A stretch of 64,000 nucleotides of DNA from Streptomyces sp. SAJ15. GTDB taxonomy: Bacteria; Actinomycetota; Actinomycetes; Streptomycetales; Streptomycetaceae. Positions 34,081 to 42,736 of the stretch are shown one piece after another (the first letter of the stretch is position 1; each line of letters opens with the position of its first letter). The notes under the pieces are model-generated. The model searched no databases, was not told where the DNA came from, and worked only from the letters and a program-made list of their open reading frames with translations. The translations under genes were made by a program, and so were the position numbers. Where the stretch lies: positions 372,001-436,000 of the forward strand of contig NZ_NISY01000001.1 of the NCBI RefSeq assembly GCF_007595705.1, given 5' to 3'.

Positions 34081-35286
34081 TCACTGGGGCGGGCCGTAGA
34101 GCTCGCGGTAGGCGGGGAAGACCCCGCCCGGACCGTCCACGCCCTCCGCGGCCAACAACGCCTTGACCACGGCCCGGGCCAGCACATCCGCCCCCGCCGC
34201 CAGCACCTCGTTCAGCGCCCCCGCCTCCCGGTGCACCGCGAACGCCGGGTCGCCCGCCCGCCCCGACGCCGGCAGCAGCGGCCGGCCCCCCGTCGCCAGC
34301 GCGAACACCGTGTCCCCGTCGGACAGCATGTGGACCGGCCGTACGGCGCGCGCCAGCCCGTCGTGGGCCGTGCCGGCCAGCTTGTGCGCCTGAGCACGGG
34401 TCAGCTCGGCGTCGGTGGCGACCACGGCGAGCGTCGTGTTCAACGGCGGGTGCGCCGACGCGATGAACCGCCGCAGCGACTCGGCCCGCGTCGCCGCCAG
34501 CCGCCGCACCGCGTCGGCGTGCGCCTCGGGCGAGGGCACATACGACGCGTAGCCGTCCACCGCCGTGGCCCGCTCACCCCGCGCCGCGTCCGCCCGGGCG
34601 GCCACCACCTCCGGCACCAGGCCGTACAGCACCCCCGTCCGCGGGTCGAACACCGAGCCCACCGCGTTGACCACCGCCAGCGCGGCGACCGTCACCCCGG
34701 ACGGCAGCACCACGCTGGCCGAGCCGGTGCCGCCCTTCAGGTCCCCGGCGACCGCGCCGGTGCCCGCCCCCGTGTTGCCCTGCGCCACCGGGGCGCCCGG
34801 CCCGGTACGCGCCGCCGCCTCGGCCGCCGCGTGCCCGAGGGCCGCGTCCGGCCGGGCCCGCCAGTCGCCTCCCCGGCCCAGGTCGAACAGCGCCGCCGCG
34901 GGGACGACGGGCACCACCTGCGCCGGGTCGGGACCCACCCGGAAGCCGCGGCCCCGCTCCTCCAGCCACCGGGCGACACCGGAGGCGGCGTCGAGGCCGA
35001 AGGCGCTGCCGCCGGTCAGCACGACGGCGTCGATGTGCTGCACGAGGTTCCGCGGGTCCAGGGCGTCGGTCTCGCGGGTGCCCGGCCCGCCGCCGCGCAC
35101 GTCCACCGCGGCCACCGCGCCGCCCTCGGGGGCGAGCACCACCGTGGTGCCGGTCAGCCAGCCGTCGCCGGTGCGCTGCGCGTGACCCACGCGCAGACCG
35201 GCCACATCGGTCAGCGCGTCGACCGGCCCCGGGCGGGCGGAACCCGCGCTCTGGGCGGCGCTCTCAGCTTCAGCCATGTCAGCCAT
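34081..35286 (-). CDS. P1-family (DmpA/NylC-like) N-terminal-nucleophile peptidase
   Basis: This 401-residue member of the P1 family self-cleaves to expose an N-terminal Ser/Thr. The likely cleavage and nucleophile site is N283-T284 in PLNTTLAVVATDAELT, as in 6-aminohexanoate-oligomer hydrolase. GNTGAGTGAV and HIDAVVLTGGSAFGLDAA are family signatures. It probably acts on aminopeptidase or amide substrates in the cytoplasm. ATG at 35286 or, three codons later, 35277 is the start. Confidence 0.88.
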   Translation of the reverse strand: MADMAEAESAAQSAGSARPGPVDALTDVAGLRVGHAQRTGDGWLTGTTVVLAPEGGAVAAVDVRGGGPGTRETDALDPRNLVQHIDAVVLTGGSAFGLDAASGVARWLEERGRGFRVGPDPAQVVPVVPAAALFDLGRGGDWRARPDAALGHAAAEAAARTGPGAPVAQGNTGAGTGAVAGDLKGGTGSASVVLPSGVTVAALAVVNAVGSVFDPRTGVLYGLVPEVVAARADAARGERATAVDGYASYVPSPEAHADAVRRLAATRAESLRRFIASAHPPLNTTLAVVATDAELTRAQAHKLAGTAHDGLARAVRPVHMLSDGDTVFALATGGRPLLPASGRAGDPAFAVHREAGALNEVLAAGADVLARAVVKALLAAEGVDGPGGVFPAYRELYGPPQ

Positions 35287-35404
35287 GCCCCCATCCGTAC
35301 CCCGTGCCCCGCGCACCATCCCCTGGCCCCGCCCGCAGGCCATCCCCTGGCCCCGCCCGCGGGCCGCCCCCTGATTCGCGAGGAGGGGGCCGCGCGTGGA
35401 CCGG

Positions 35405-36679
35405 TCAGTGCGCGGGCTGCTGCCGGGTGGAGATGGTGACGCCGGCGGCCACACACGCCCCGCAGACCAGCCCGGCCGCCAGCACGGCCAGCGTCCCCGC
35501 CCAGGTGCACGCGAGCACCAGCACCGCCGTGAGAGGCAGGATCGCCTGCCCGACGCCCCGTTTGTAGTGCCGGGAGTGCAGCAGCCACACCGTCGTCAGA
35601 TACAGGGCGGTGGGCACTGTGACGGCCGCCGAGGCGGCGAGCGTCGAGATGTGCGCCTTGTCGACGGCCTGCTCCACCGCCACCTCGATGCCCGCGCCGA
35701 TGGCCGCCGCCGAGCCGAAGACCAGATAGTGGCCGTACCCCCACAGGAACGCCTCCCGATTGGAGGCCAGATGCTCATGGATGGGCACCGCGAAGTAGAT
35801 CCACCAGGCGGAGAAGACGATCAGCAGCCCGCCCAGGGTGATCGGCCACAGCAGGCCCAGTTCGTCGGTCTCGTCCAGCGCCGACTGCACCGCGACGGTC
35901 GCCGCGAAGATGGTCTCGCCCAGCACGATGATGGTGAACAGGCCGTACCGCTCGGCGATGTGGTGCGGATGCCAGGTCGTCTGCCGCACGCGCTCCGCGA
36001 ACAGCGGCACGCTCAGCTCGACTATCGCCATCGCGAGGAAGAGCCACTTCTTGGACGCGTCGGGCAGGAACAGCAGCCCCAGCCAGCCGACCTGGCACAG
36101 CGTCACCCCCTCCGCGTAGCGCAGCGCCGTGGTCCGCTCGCCCCCCGTGGTCGACCGCGCCGCCCGTAGCCACTGCGAGACCATCGCCAGCCGCATCACC
36201 AGATAGCCGAACCAGACGACCGTGAAGTCGTTGTCGTTGAAGGCACGCGGCACCCCGGCGGAGAGGATGAGCACACCCGCGATCTGGATGAGTGTGACCA
36301 CCCGGTACGGCACATCGTCGATGTCGTACGCCGAGGCGAACCAGGTGAAGTTCATCCAGGCCCACCACACGGCGAAGAAGACCATCAGATAGCCCTGGAC
36401 GCCGGCGCTGACATGCCCCTCGGCCACCGCGTGCACCAGTTGGGCACCCGCCTGCGCGACGCCCACCACGAAACACAGGTCGAAGAAGAGCTCCAGCGGA
36501 GTGGCCGCACGATGGCTCTCGTCCCGACGGCGCGCGGTCATCCGGCGCAACGGCGCGGCGGGGCCGCCGCGGCCGAAGCCCTGCCGCTCCCCACCAGCGC
36601 CGGAGGCGCTGATCGGCGGTGGCTCACCCGCCGGGCCACCGGGCCCGCGGGGCTCGCTGCCGGTGTCGTCGTCGCTCAT
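35405..36679 (-). CDS. Low temperature requirement protein A (LtrA) family membrane protein
   Basis: This 424-residue multi-span protein has a polar Gly/Pro-rich N-terminus of about 45 residues, then LtrA-family features: ATPLELFFDLCFVVGVAQ at the start of the first helix and HHIAERYGLFTIIVLGET in the middle. About ten to twelve hydrophobic helices follow. The family was named from a Listeria cold-growth locus; its molecular function is unknown. The start at 36679 is the ATG of MSDDDTGSEP. It is divergent from the acetyl-CoA-synthetase fragment. Confidence 0.85.
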   Translation of the reverse strand: MSDDDTGSEPRGPGGPAGEPPPISASGAGGERQGFGRGGPAAPLRRMTARRRDESHRAATPLELFFDLCFVVGVAQAGAQLVHAVAEGHVSAGVQGYLMVFFAVWWAWMNFTWFASAYDIDDVPYRVVTLIQIAGVLILSAGVPRAFNDNDFTVVWFGYLVMRLAMVSQWLRAARSTTGGERTTALRYAEGVTLCQVGWLGLLFLPDASKKWLFLAMAIVELSVPLFAERVRQTTWHPHHIAERYGLFTIIVLGETIFAATVAVQSALDETDELGLLWPITLGGLLIVFSAWWIYFAVPIHEHLASNREAFLWGYGHYLVFGSAAAIGAGIEVAVEQAVDKAHISTLAASAAVTVPTALYLTTVWLLHSRHYKRGVGQAILPLTAVLVLACTWAGTLAVLAAGLVCGACVAAGVTISTRQQPAH

Positions 36680-36814
36680 ATCGGATGCCCCTGCCGACGT
36701 GCGGAGTGCGGTGATATGTCTGCTACACGAAAGATGATCCAATACCTTGCGATCCGGCGCGACGTATATCGGACGTTGAGCAGACGTTGATCGTCGACCG
36801 GAAGGCTCTGCGGC

Positions 36815-37363
36815 ATGCCGATAGCCCCCGCCCGAAGGAAGAACGCCGTGTCCCGTTTCGCTCGGACGGAAGAGCAGCCAGCCCTGGCCGCCGCCGCCCG
36901 GCAGGCCGCCAGGGTCGCGCTCCGCTGGATCAGCGACCCGGGCGGCGCCGAGGAGCTGACGCACGCCGAGCTGTTGGACCAGGCGGCTCGGGCGGCGGCG
37001 GCCCTGGAACGGCTCGGGGTCCGGGCGGGGGACCGGGTGGCGGTGCACCTGCCCCTGGTCCCCGAGTCCGTGATCGTCACCCTTGCCTGCGGCCGGCTCG
37101 ACGCCGTGCGCTCCAGCATCCCGGTCGGCGTCCCCGCCCAGCAACTCCGCGAGCGCGTCCGCGAGTTGGGAGCGGCGGTGCTGATCACGGCCGACGCCGA
37201 GCAGCGCGGCGGCGAGGTGCAGCCGCTGAAGCCCGTCGTCGACCGCGCGCTGGCCGGTGGCGGTTGCCCCGATGTGCGCAATGTCCTGGTCGTCCACCGC
37301 GCCCCGCGCCCCGTGTCGTGGACACCGGGTCGCGACCTGTGGTGGCACGAGGCCCTGGGCTGA
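36815..37363 (+). pseudogene. N-terminal fragment of acetyl-CoA synthetase-type AMP-binding enzyme
   Basis: The 182-residue frame matches only the N-terminal portion of acetyl-CoA-synthetase-like ligases: LTHAELLDQ, AAALERLGVRAGDRVAVHLP, CPDVRNVLVVHR, then RDLWWHEALG at the stop. Complete enzymes have over 500 residues, and the adenylate-forming loop and everything downstream are missing. The following bases show no continuation in another frame; they are low-complexity repeats (GTGGACCGGTGGGT). It is either a decayed gene or a stand-alone domain retained for another purpose. Similar short relics exist in Streptomyces. Confidence 0.65.
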
Positions 37364-37480
37364 CCGGAGGGCGGGCCGGCAGGCTGACCGGCGGGTGGAC
37401 CGATGGGTCGACCGGTGGGTGGACCGGTGGGCGCGGGCTGCGATGCGGGCGGCCCGGGCGGGCGGTCGTACTCTGGACGT

Positions 37481-37663
37481 ATGAGTACCGCCCCCGCCCC
37501 TGGACCGCGCGATCCGGCCGCAGCGTTGATCTTCGACGATCCTCTCGCCCAGCAGTCCTCGGACGATACGGACCACGGGTGGGGTGAGCGGGCTCCCGGC
37601 GGCGCCGACAGCGCCGCCGATCTCGCGCGCTTCCTCGACGAGAAGCCGCCCCACCACCTGTAG
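37481..37663 (+). CDS. Conserved small acidic protein upstream of mscL
   Basis: This 60-residue acidic protein starts at ATG 37481 (MSTAPAPGPRDPAAALIFDD) and ends DLARFLDEKPPHHL. The composition, with a high Asp content and a conserved-looking C-terminal tail, fits a real gene. Comparable short proteins beside mscL occur in streptomycetes as far as I recall. Function unknown. Its end is 13 bases from the convergent mscL stop. Confidence 0.7.
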   Translation: MSTAPAPGPRDPAAALIFDDPLAQQSSDDTDHGWGERAPGGADSAADLARFLDEKPPHHL

Positions 37664-37676
37664 GGCTCGGGCGCCC

Positions 37677-38204
37677 CTACCGGCGCTCCGACTCGGACAC
37701 GCGCGGAGTCTCGCCGGCGCCGTTCCGCTGGGCCGCCAGCTCGACGGCGTCGTTCCGCTGGGCCACCAGCGCGTCGCGGATCTCCCGCAGCAGCTCGATC
37801 TCGGTGGCCTCCACTTCCGCGTGCGCCTCGTCCTCCCGTCGCTCCTTGGCGGCCTTGCGCGCCAGATAGCGCGCCATGGGCAGCACCATCAGGAAGTAGA
37901 CGACCGCCGCGGTGATCAGGAACGTGAGCACCGCGCTCAGCACCGAACCCCACAGGATGGGGATGCCGCGGATCACGTCGCCCGCCGCGTTCGTCTCGCA
38001 GGGGCCCTTGAGGCACGAGCGGTACCTGTCCAGGTCCTTGGTGCCGAAGGCGCCGACGATCGGGTTGATCACGCCCTTCACCAGGCTGTTGACGACCGCG
38101 GTGAACGCGGCGCCGATCACGACCGCCACGGCCAGGTCGATCACGTTCCCGCGCATCAGGAAGGCCTTGAAGCCTTCCAGCACGCTCTTCTTCTCCTCGG
38201 GCAC
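37677..38204 (-). CDS. mscL: Large-conductance mechanosensitive channel MscL
   Basis: This 175-residue channel subunit opens under membrane tension to release solutes in hypo-osmotic shock. The start is GTG 38204 after GAGGGGG. Family core: FKAFLMRGNVIDLAVAVVIG in the first helix and the second helix around ITAAVVYFLMVLPMARYL. The periplasmic loop contains two cysteines (RYRSCLKGPCETN), seen in some actinobacterial channels. The C-terminal part is longer than the E. coli protein (136 residues) and forms a Glu/Arg-rich helix. Confidence 0.92.
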   Translation of the reverse strand: MPEEKKSVLEGFKAFLMRGNVIDLAVAVVIGAAFTAVVNSLVKGVINPIVGAFGTKDLDRYRSCLKGPCETNAAGDVIRGIPILWGSVLSAVLTFLITAAVVYFLMVLPMARYLARKAAKERREDEAHAEVEATEIELLREIRDALVAQRNDAVELAAQRNGAGETPRVSESERR

Positions 38205-38351
38205 CCCGCCCCCTCGTTCTGTTCTCGCGCCGCTCCAGGTGATTGCGAGGAAGTCTGGAACGGGGCCTTCCGCACTGCACGGCAGCGTAGGACCTGGCGC
38301 TCCACATGCCCACCCCACCCCGGAGAACAGCGAGCAGCCGACGGAGAAGGG

Positions 38352-39143
38352 TCAGCACAGCGTCACCGCCAGCCGTGCGGTGACGGACGCGCCGGCCAGC
38401 GTAGCGGCGGTCGCGCGCGGCACCGCGAGCACCACCAGCGCACCCTCGCCGACGCCGCTCCCCACCTCACCCGCGAGACCGCCATCGGTGAGATCGCCGT
38501 CGGCGAGGCCGCCGGAGGCCGCCGCGTCGTCCGCCGCGCGATCCGCCGCGTCGGCCCGCGCCCCGGGCACCTGGGCCACCCGCGCGCCACGCGCGACCAC
38601 ACGGGGTTCCGCCGAACCGGCCGCCGCCAGCACGTCCACCCGGTCGCCCGGGCGCAGCAGCCGCGCCGCCCCCGCGTCCGCGATCCGCACCGGTGCCGAC
38701 ACCAGGTCGGCGCGGTGCCGAGCCGGTCCTTCTCCCGACTCCCGCGCCGCGGCGGCGTGTGACGTCACACGGCGGTCCGCCGGGTCGCTTCGCGCCGCAC
38801 CGTGCGAGGCGGCGACCGCGAGTGCCGCGGCCGTCATCGCCAGACCCGCCGCCACCGGCCGCTGTCGTCGTCGCACGCCCCGCCGCGTTCGGTGCCGGTG
38901 AGGTGCCCAGCCGCGGCGCCGGACGCGCACCGGGCCGAACTCCGGCACCTCGCGGACGGGCGGGGCGGAGCGGGGGAAGAGCGTTGAGGACGCCGAGGAC
39001 GCTGAGGACCTCAAGGACGTGGGGGACGTGGAGAGAGCGGAGGCGGAGGAAGCCGGGTAGGCCGGGTGCGCCGAGAGGGCGGAGGAGGCTGAGAGGGCGG
39101 AGGAGGCCGAGAGGGCGGAAGGGGAGGAGGGCCGGACGGACAT
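38352..39143 (-). CDS. SAF-domain (CpaB/RcpC-like) exported protein
   Basis: This 263-residue protein has an unusual Ser/Ala/Leu-rich repetitive N-terminus (SALSASSALSAS, about 9-50), a basic stretch, one hydrophobic helix (VAAGLAMTAAALAVAAS, about 96-112), then a SAF/RcpC domain to the end. That domain includes VSAPVRIADAG, LRPGDRVDVLAA and ALVVLAVPRATAATLAGA. CpaB/RcpC proteins assist Flp/Tad pilus assembly, but no tad genes are nearby, so it may act alone. A later start cannot be excluded, which would remove the repetitive head. Confidence 0.75.
   Translation of the reverse strand: MSVRPSSPSALSASSALSASSALSAHPAYPASSASALSTSPTSLRSSASSASSTLFPRSAPPVREVPEFGPVRVRRRGWAPHRHRTRRGVRRRQRPVAAGLAMTAAALAVAASHGAARSDPADRRVTSHAAAARESGEGPARHRADLVSAPVRIADAGAARLLRPGDRVDVLAAAGSAEPRVVARGARVAQVPGARADAADRAADDAAASGGLADGDLTDGGLAGEVGSGVGEGALVVLAVPRATAATLAGASVTARLAVTLC
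39060..39120 (-). repeat. Tandem GAGGCTGAGAGGGCGGAG-type repeats
   Basis: Units of about 18 bases (GGAGGAGGCTGAGAGGGC and variants) recur at least three times. They encode the Ser-Ala-Leu-Ser repeats in the head of the SAF-domain protein if ATG 39143 is the true start. Confidence 0.6.
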
Positions 39144-39376
39144 GGCAGACACCGCCTGTCGCGAGGGAGTTCGGTCCCCTCACGATGCCCGTCCCCGACC
39201 GATCCCGCTCCGGCCTGTGGACGACCGAGCGCCTGTGGACAACTCGGTCATCCGCATGGGTGAGCCACCCCGTGTTCAGCTCGCTCGGCGGGACAGCGGG
39301 CTCCCTGTGGGTCCGCTCGCCTCGTGGCCCCCTACCCCCGTCCCGGTACCGTGCCCGTGCCTTCCCCGTGCGCGGG

Positions 39377-40225
39377 CTACGGGATGTCGATCCCCAGGTC
39401 CCAGCCGTCGTGCGCGCGGCTGCACAGGCAGTCCCGGCCTCGGGAGTCCGGGAGCTCGCGCACGGTGTCGAAGAGGACCTCGCGCAGCCGCTCCAGGTTC
39501 TGGGCGAAGACGTGCATCACCTCGCCGTGCGAGACGCCCTCGCCGGTCTCGGTGCCCGCGTCCAGGTCCGTGACCAGCGACAGCGAGGTGTAGCAGAGCT
39601 CGAGTTCACGGGCGAGCACCGCCTCGGGGTGCCCGGTCATCCCGACCACCGACCAGCCCTGTGCCGCGTGCCAGCGCGACTCCGCGCGGGTGGAGAAGCG
39701 CGGGCCCTCGACCACGACCATCGTGCCGCCGTCCACCGGCTCCCAGTCGCGCCCCCGCGCCGCCGCGAGCGCGGCCTTCCGTCCGGCCGGGCAGTACGGG
39801 TCGGCGAAGGTCATGTGCACCACGTTCGGAACCCGACCGTCCGGCAGCGGCTCCCCGTCGAAGAAGCTCTGTGCGCGGCTCTTCGTGCGGTCCACCAGCT
39901 GATCCGGAACGAGCAGCGTGCCCGGGCCGTACTCGGGCCGCAGTCCGCCGACGGCGCAGGGGCCGAGCACCTGCCGTACGCCGAGCGAGCGCAGCGCCCA
40001 CAGGTTGGCGCGGTAGTTGATCCGGTGCGGCGGCAGGTGGTGCTTGCGCCCGTGGCGGGGGAGGAAGGCGACCCGCCGGCCCGCGATCTCGCCGAGGAAC
40101 AGCGAATCGCTCGGCGGCCCGTACGGAGTGTCCACCGTGATCTCGGTCACGTCATCGAGGAAGGAGTAGAACCCCGACCCGCCGATGACCCCTATCTCAG
40201 CCCGCGCGTTGCTCGTCTCGACCAT
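39377..40225 (-). CDS. S-methyl-5'-thioadenosine phosphorylase (MTAP/PNP family)
   Basis: This 282-residue enzyme splits methylthioadenosine, a by-product of S-adenosylmethionine metabolism, into adenine and methylthioribose-1-phosphate for salvage. Family motifs: IGVIGGSGFYSF at the N-terminus (phosphate site), GPCAVGGLRPE, EGPRFSTRAES and SVVGMTGHPEAVLARELE. The Gly-His-Pro in the last motif differs from the Asn/Asp found in purine-nucleoside versus MTA types, so the exact base preference needs a test. ATG 40225 is chosen; GTG two codons upstream is possible. Confidence 0.88.
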   Translation of the reverse strand: MVETSNARAEIGVIGGSGFYSFLDDVTEITVDTPYGPPSDSLFLGEIAGRRVAFLPRHGRKHHLPPHRINYRANLWALRSLGVRQVLGPCAVGGLRPEYGPGTLLVPDQLVDRTKSRAQSFFDGEPLPDGRVPNVVHMTFADPYCPAGRKAALAAARGRDWEPVDGGTMVVVEGPRFSTRAESRWHAAQGWSVVGMTGHPEAVLARELELCYTSLSLVTDLDAGTETGEGVSHGEVMHVFAQNLERLREVLFDTVRELPDSRGRDCLCSRAHDGWDLGIDIP

Positions 40226-40349
40226 GCGCACACCCTAGCCGCGCGGGTGCGGCCGCCGGCGCCCGCGCGTACGCGCACGCACGCGCCGAACGCGGCCTGG
40301 CCGCCTACGTGCTCCCTGGCGCCCGCGGATACCCGCACGCACACGCACG

Positions 40350-40388
40350 TCGGCCCCCGTCGTCTCGCGGGGAGACGACGGGGGCCGA
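40350..40388. terminator. Perfect 17-bp hairpin after the FmdB gene
   Basis: Arms 40350-40366 (TCGGCCCCCGTCGTCTC) and 40372-40388 are exact complements with a 5-base loop. It lies on the 3' side of the minus-strand FmdB gene. Confidence 0.85.
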
Positions 40389-40454
40389 CGGAAGGCGATG
40401 CCCCAGGCATGGCCGGTGTGGCCACTCGGGCGGTGCCGGGCGGTGTCAGTCGCG

Positions 40455-40784
40455 TCAGGCGGCCGAGCCGCTGCCGGTCGACGTCGAGGCGGACGACGAC
40501 CCGGTCGACGACGAAGACGAGGTCGACGAGGCAGACGACGCGCTGGAGCTGCTGTCGCTCTTCGACGAGGTCGTGGACGACTTGGCGGGGGTGCTGCTCG
40601 ACGAGGCACCACGGCTGTCGTTCCGGTAGAAGCCGGAGCCCTTGAAGACGATGCCGACCGCGGAGAACACCTTCTTCAGGCGTCCCTTGCAGTTCGGGCA
40701 CTCGGTCAGCGCGTCGTCGGTGAACTTCTGCACCGCCTCAAGGCCTTCGCCGCACTCGGTGCACTGGTACTGATAGGTCGGCAC
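40455..40784 (-). CDS. FmdB-family zinc-ribbon protein with Ser-rich tail
   Basis: This 109-residue protein has a zinc ribbon (YQCTECG and ECPNCKGRLKKVF, first 45 residues) and the family's GSGFYRNDSRG. The C-terminal half is almost pure Ser/Thr/Ala/Gly. FmdB proteins were proposed as regulators of formamide/acetamide use, but most are of unknown role and may bind nucleic acid. It is transcribed alone and ends at a strong hairpin. Confidence 0.9.
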   Translation of the reverse strand: MPTYQYQCTECGEGLEAVQKFTDDALTECPNCKGRLKKVFSAVGIVFKGSGFYRNDSRGASSSSTPAKSSTTSSKSDSSSSASSASSTSSSSSTGSSSASTSTGSGSAA

Positions 40785-40850
40785 TTACTCCTCCTGGCAC
40801 TCTCACTCAATGAGTGCTAACGACGTTCCATAGTGCAGTATTCCTGCGCC

Positions 40851-42227
40851 TCAGTCCACTGAGACGGTCACACGGTGACCGACCCCACCCCGCGCATCCC
40901 CGTCCGACTGCTCCTTCGCGGCGCCCGCGGCCGAGGAGCCGGCCACCCGGCCGGTCGACGCGGGGGTCAGCTGTCCGCGCAGCGACAGCAGGACGATCAG
41001 GGCCAGCCCGGTGCCGATCAGCGGGACGGTGAAGCCGGCGTGGGAACCGAAGCCGTCCGCCAGCTGGCCGGCGGTCGTGGCGGCCGCCGCCTGGCCCAGC
41101 GCGACCGCGCCGGTCAGCCAGGTGAACGCCTCCGTGCGGGAGCTCGCCGGGACCAGCGACTCCACCAGCGTGTAGCCGGTGATCAGCGCCGGCGCGATGC
41201 AGAGGCCGACCAGCAGGCCGAGGCCGCCCAGCAGCGGCACCGCCTGCGCCGCCCACAGGGGCGCGGTGGCGAGGGTGAGCAGCGGGTAGGCGATCAGCAG
41301 TCGCTGCTGCGGGCCGCGGCGCCAGTGAATCGCGCCACAGGCGATGCCGGCCATCATGTTTCCTGCCGCGAAGACGCCGTACAGGACGCCGTTGATGCCT
41401 GGCTGGTCGATCTCCTGGGTGAAAGCCGTCATGGAGACCTGCATGCCGCCGAAGACCGCGCCGATGCCCAGGAAGATCGCCGCCAGCACCCGTACGCCCG
41501 GAACCGAGAGCGCGGAGCGACGCTCCTCGCCGTCGACGGCCGCGCCGGCCGCCGCGAGGCTCGGCCGCGGCTGGGTGCCGCGCTGCGCGGCGAACAGCAG
41601 GCCGCCGATCACCGTCAGCGAACCCTCGGCGATCAGACCGGCCGCCGGGTGCACACCGGCGCACAGCGCGGTCGCCAGCACCGGGCCGATCACGAAGGTG
41701 AACTCGTCCGTGACCGACTCGAAGGCGGCCGCGGTCGCCATCAGGGGCGAGCCGTCCAGCTTGGCCGCCCAGCGGGCGCGGACCATCGGACCGACCTGCG
41801 GAACCGAGGCACCGGCCGGCACGGCCGCCACGAAGAGCGCCCACAGCGGGGCGTGCAGCAGCGCCAGGGTGATCAGCAGGCCGATCGCGGAGGCGTGCAC
41901 CAGGACGCCGGGCAGCAGCACCGCGGCCTGACCGAACCGGTCCGCGAGCTTTCCGCTCTGCGGGGCGAAGAGGGCCATGGAGACACCGGCGGTCGCCGAC
42001 ACCGCGCCGGCCGTGCCGTAGGAGCCCGTGGTGTGCTCGACGAGCAGCACGATGCCGATCGTGAGCATCGCGAACGGCTGGCGGGCGAGGAAGCCGGGGA
42101 GCAGGAAGGTCCAGGCGCCCGGGGTGCGCAGCAGCTGCCCGTATCCGGGGCGCTTGCCTTCGGCTGCCGAAGGTTCGGGCGCGTCGGGATGCGACGACGC
42201 CTTACGAGGGGTGACCGTGGACGCCAC
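40851..42227 (-). CDS. Major facilitator superfamily transporter
   Basis: This 458-residue, 12-helix MFS carrier has a charged N-terminus, then helices beginning at WTFLLPGFLARQPFAMLTIG. The loop motif GKLADRFGQ follows helix 2. The start is GTG 42227, with GAAAGG about 8 bases upstream. Helices are well spaced up to about residue 425 and a hydrophilic tail follows. Proteins of this group in Streptomyces are unassigned sugar or drug exporters. No regulator is adjacent. Confidence 0.82.
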   Translation of the reverse strand: MASTVTPRKASSHPDAPEPSAAEGKRPGYGQLLRTPGAWTFLLPGFLARQPFAMLTIGIVLLVEHTTGSYGTAGAVSATAGVSMALFAPQSGKLADRFGQAAVLLPGVLVHASAIGLLITLALLHAPLWALFVAAVPAGASVPQVGPMVRARWAAKLDGSPLMATAAAFESVTDEFTFVIGPVLATALCAGVHPAAGLIAEGSLTVIGGLLFAAQRGTQPRPSLAAAGAAVDGEERRSALSVPGVRVLAAIFLGIGAVFGGMQVSMTAFTQEIDQPGINGVLYGVFAAGNMMAGIACGAIHWRRGPQQRLLIAYPLLTLATAPLWAAQAVPLLGGLGLLVGLCIAPALITGYTLVESLVPASSRTEAFTWLTGAVALGQAAAATTAGQLADGFGSHAGFTVPLIGTGLALIVLLSLRGQLTPASTGRVAGSSAAGAAKEQSDGDARGGVGHRVTVSVD

Positions 42228-42736
42228 GGCCGAGCCTTTCTGCCGTCTGGTAGCACGCCCGACCGGATCTCCCAGGGAGCGCGCCGAGAGCTGTCCTCTC
42301 TCGCGCGGGACCGTGGTAGATACCGGACCAGTCACCCATCAGACGGGGGGACGGTGGCCGCCGTGCGGTCGCGCCAGCTCTGCATCAGACAGAGTTGGTG
42401 TGATTAGTGCCCGAATATGCTAACCGGCGCCTCCGTTTTGGCAACCGTGCTTCCGCTTCGGGGTGATCCCTCGCCTGTGATGCGCGTCTCCGCGCCTTCC
42501 GCGCGACGACCTGCGCCTTCCGCGCGACGCCTGCCCTCCGCGCGGCCCCCGGCGCCTCCGCGCGACGACCTGTGCCTTCCCCACGACGCCTGCCCTCCGC
42601 GCGGCCACCGGCGTCTCCGCGCCTTCCCCACGACGCCTGCCCTCCGCGCGGCCCCCGGCGCCTCCGCGCGGTCGCCGACGTCTCCGCGCGGCCGCCGGCC
42701 TCTCCGGCCACCCCACGGGCCGGCGGCCCGGGCGTC
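42228..42736. other. Gap with degenerate repeats between MFS and antiporter genes
   Basis: About 260 bases upstream of the MFS gene appear normal (including AGTTGGTGTGATTAGTGCCC near 42391, a possible promoter). The remainder, 42480-42710, is occupied by GC-rich degenerate repeats (see next entry). No gene is supported: long frames on both strands are Arg/Gly or Pro/Ser repeats. Confidence 0.5.
42480..42710. repeat. Degenerate CGACGCCTGCCCTCCGCGCGGCC repeat cluster (see positions)
   Basis: The core GACGCCTGCCCTCCGCGCGG starts near 42526, 42585 and 42632, separated by about 59 and 47 bases; between cores are variants of CTCCGCGCGACGACCTG and CCTTCCCCACGACG. The copies differ in length by whole sub-units, as in slippage-grown arrays. 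It lies just beyond the 3' end of the antiporter gene. Confidence 0.7.

Noticed and set aside
42480..42710. Possible CRISPR array
   Set aside because: Repeat cores vary in length and sequence, spacers are also repetitive, and no cas gene is present in the window.
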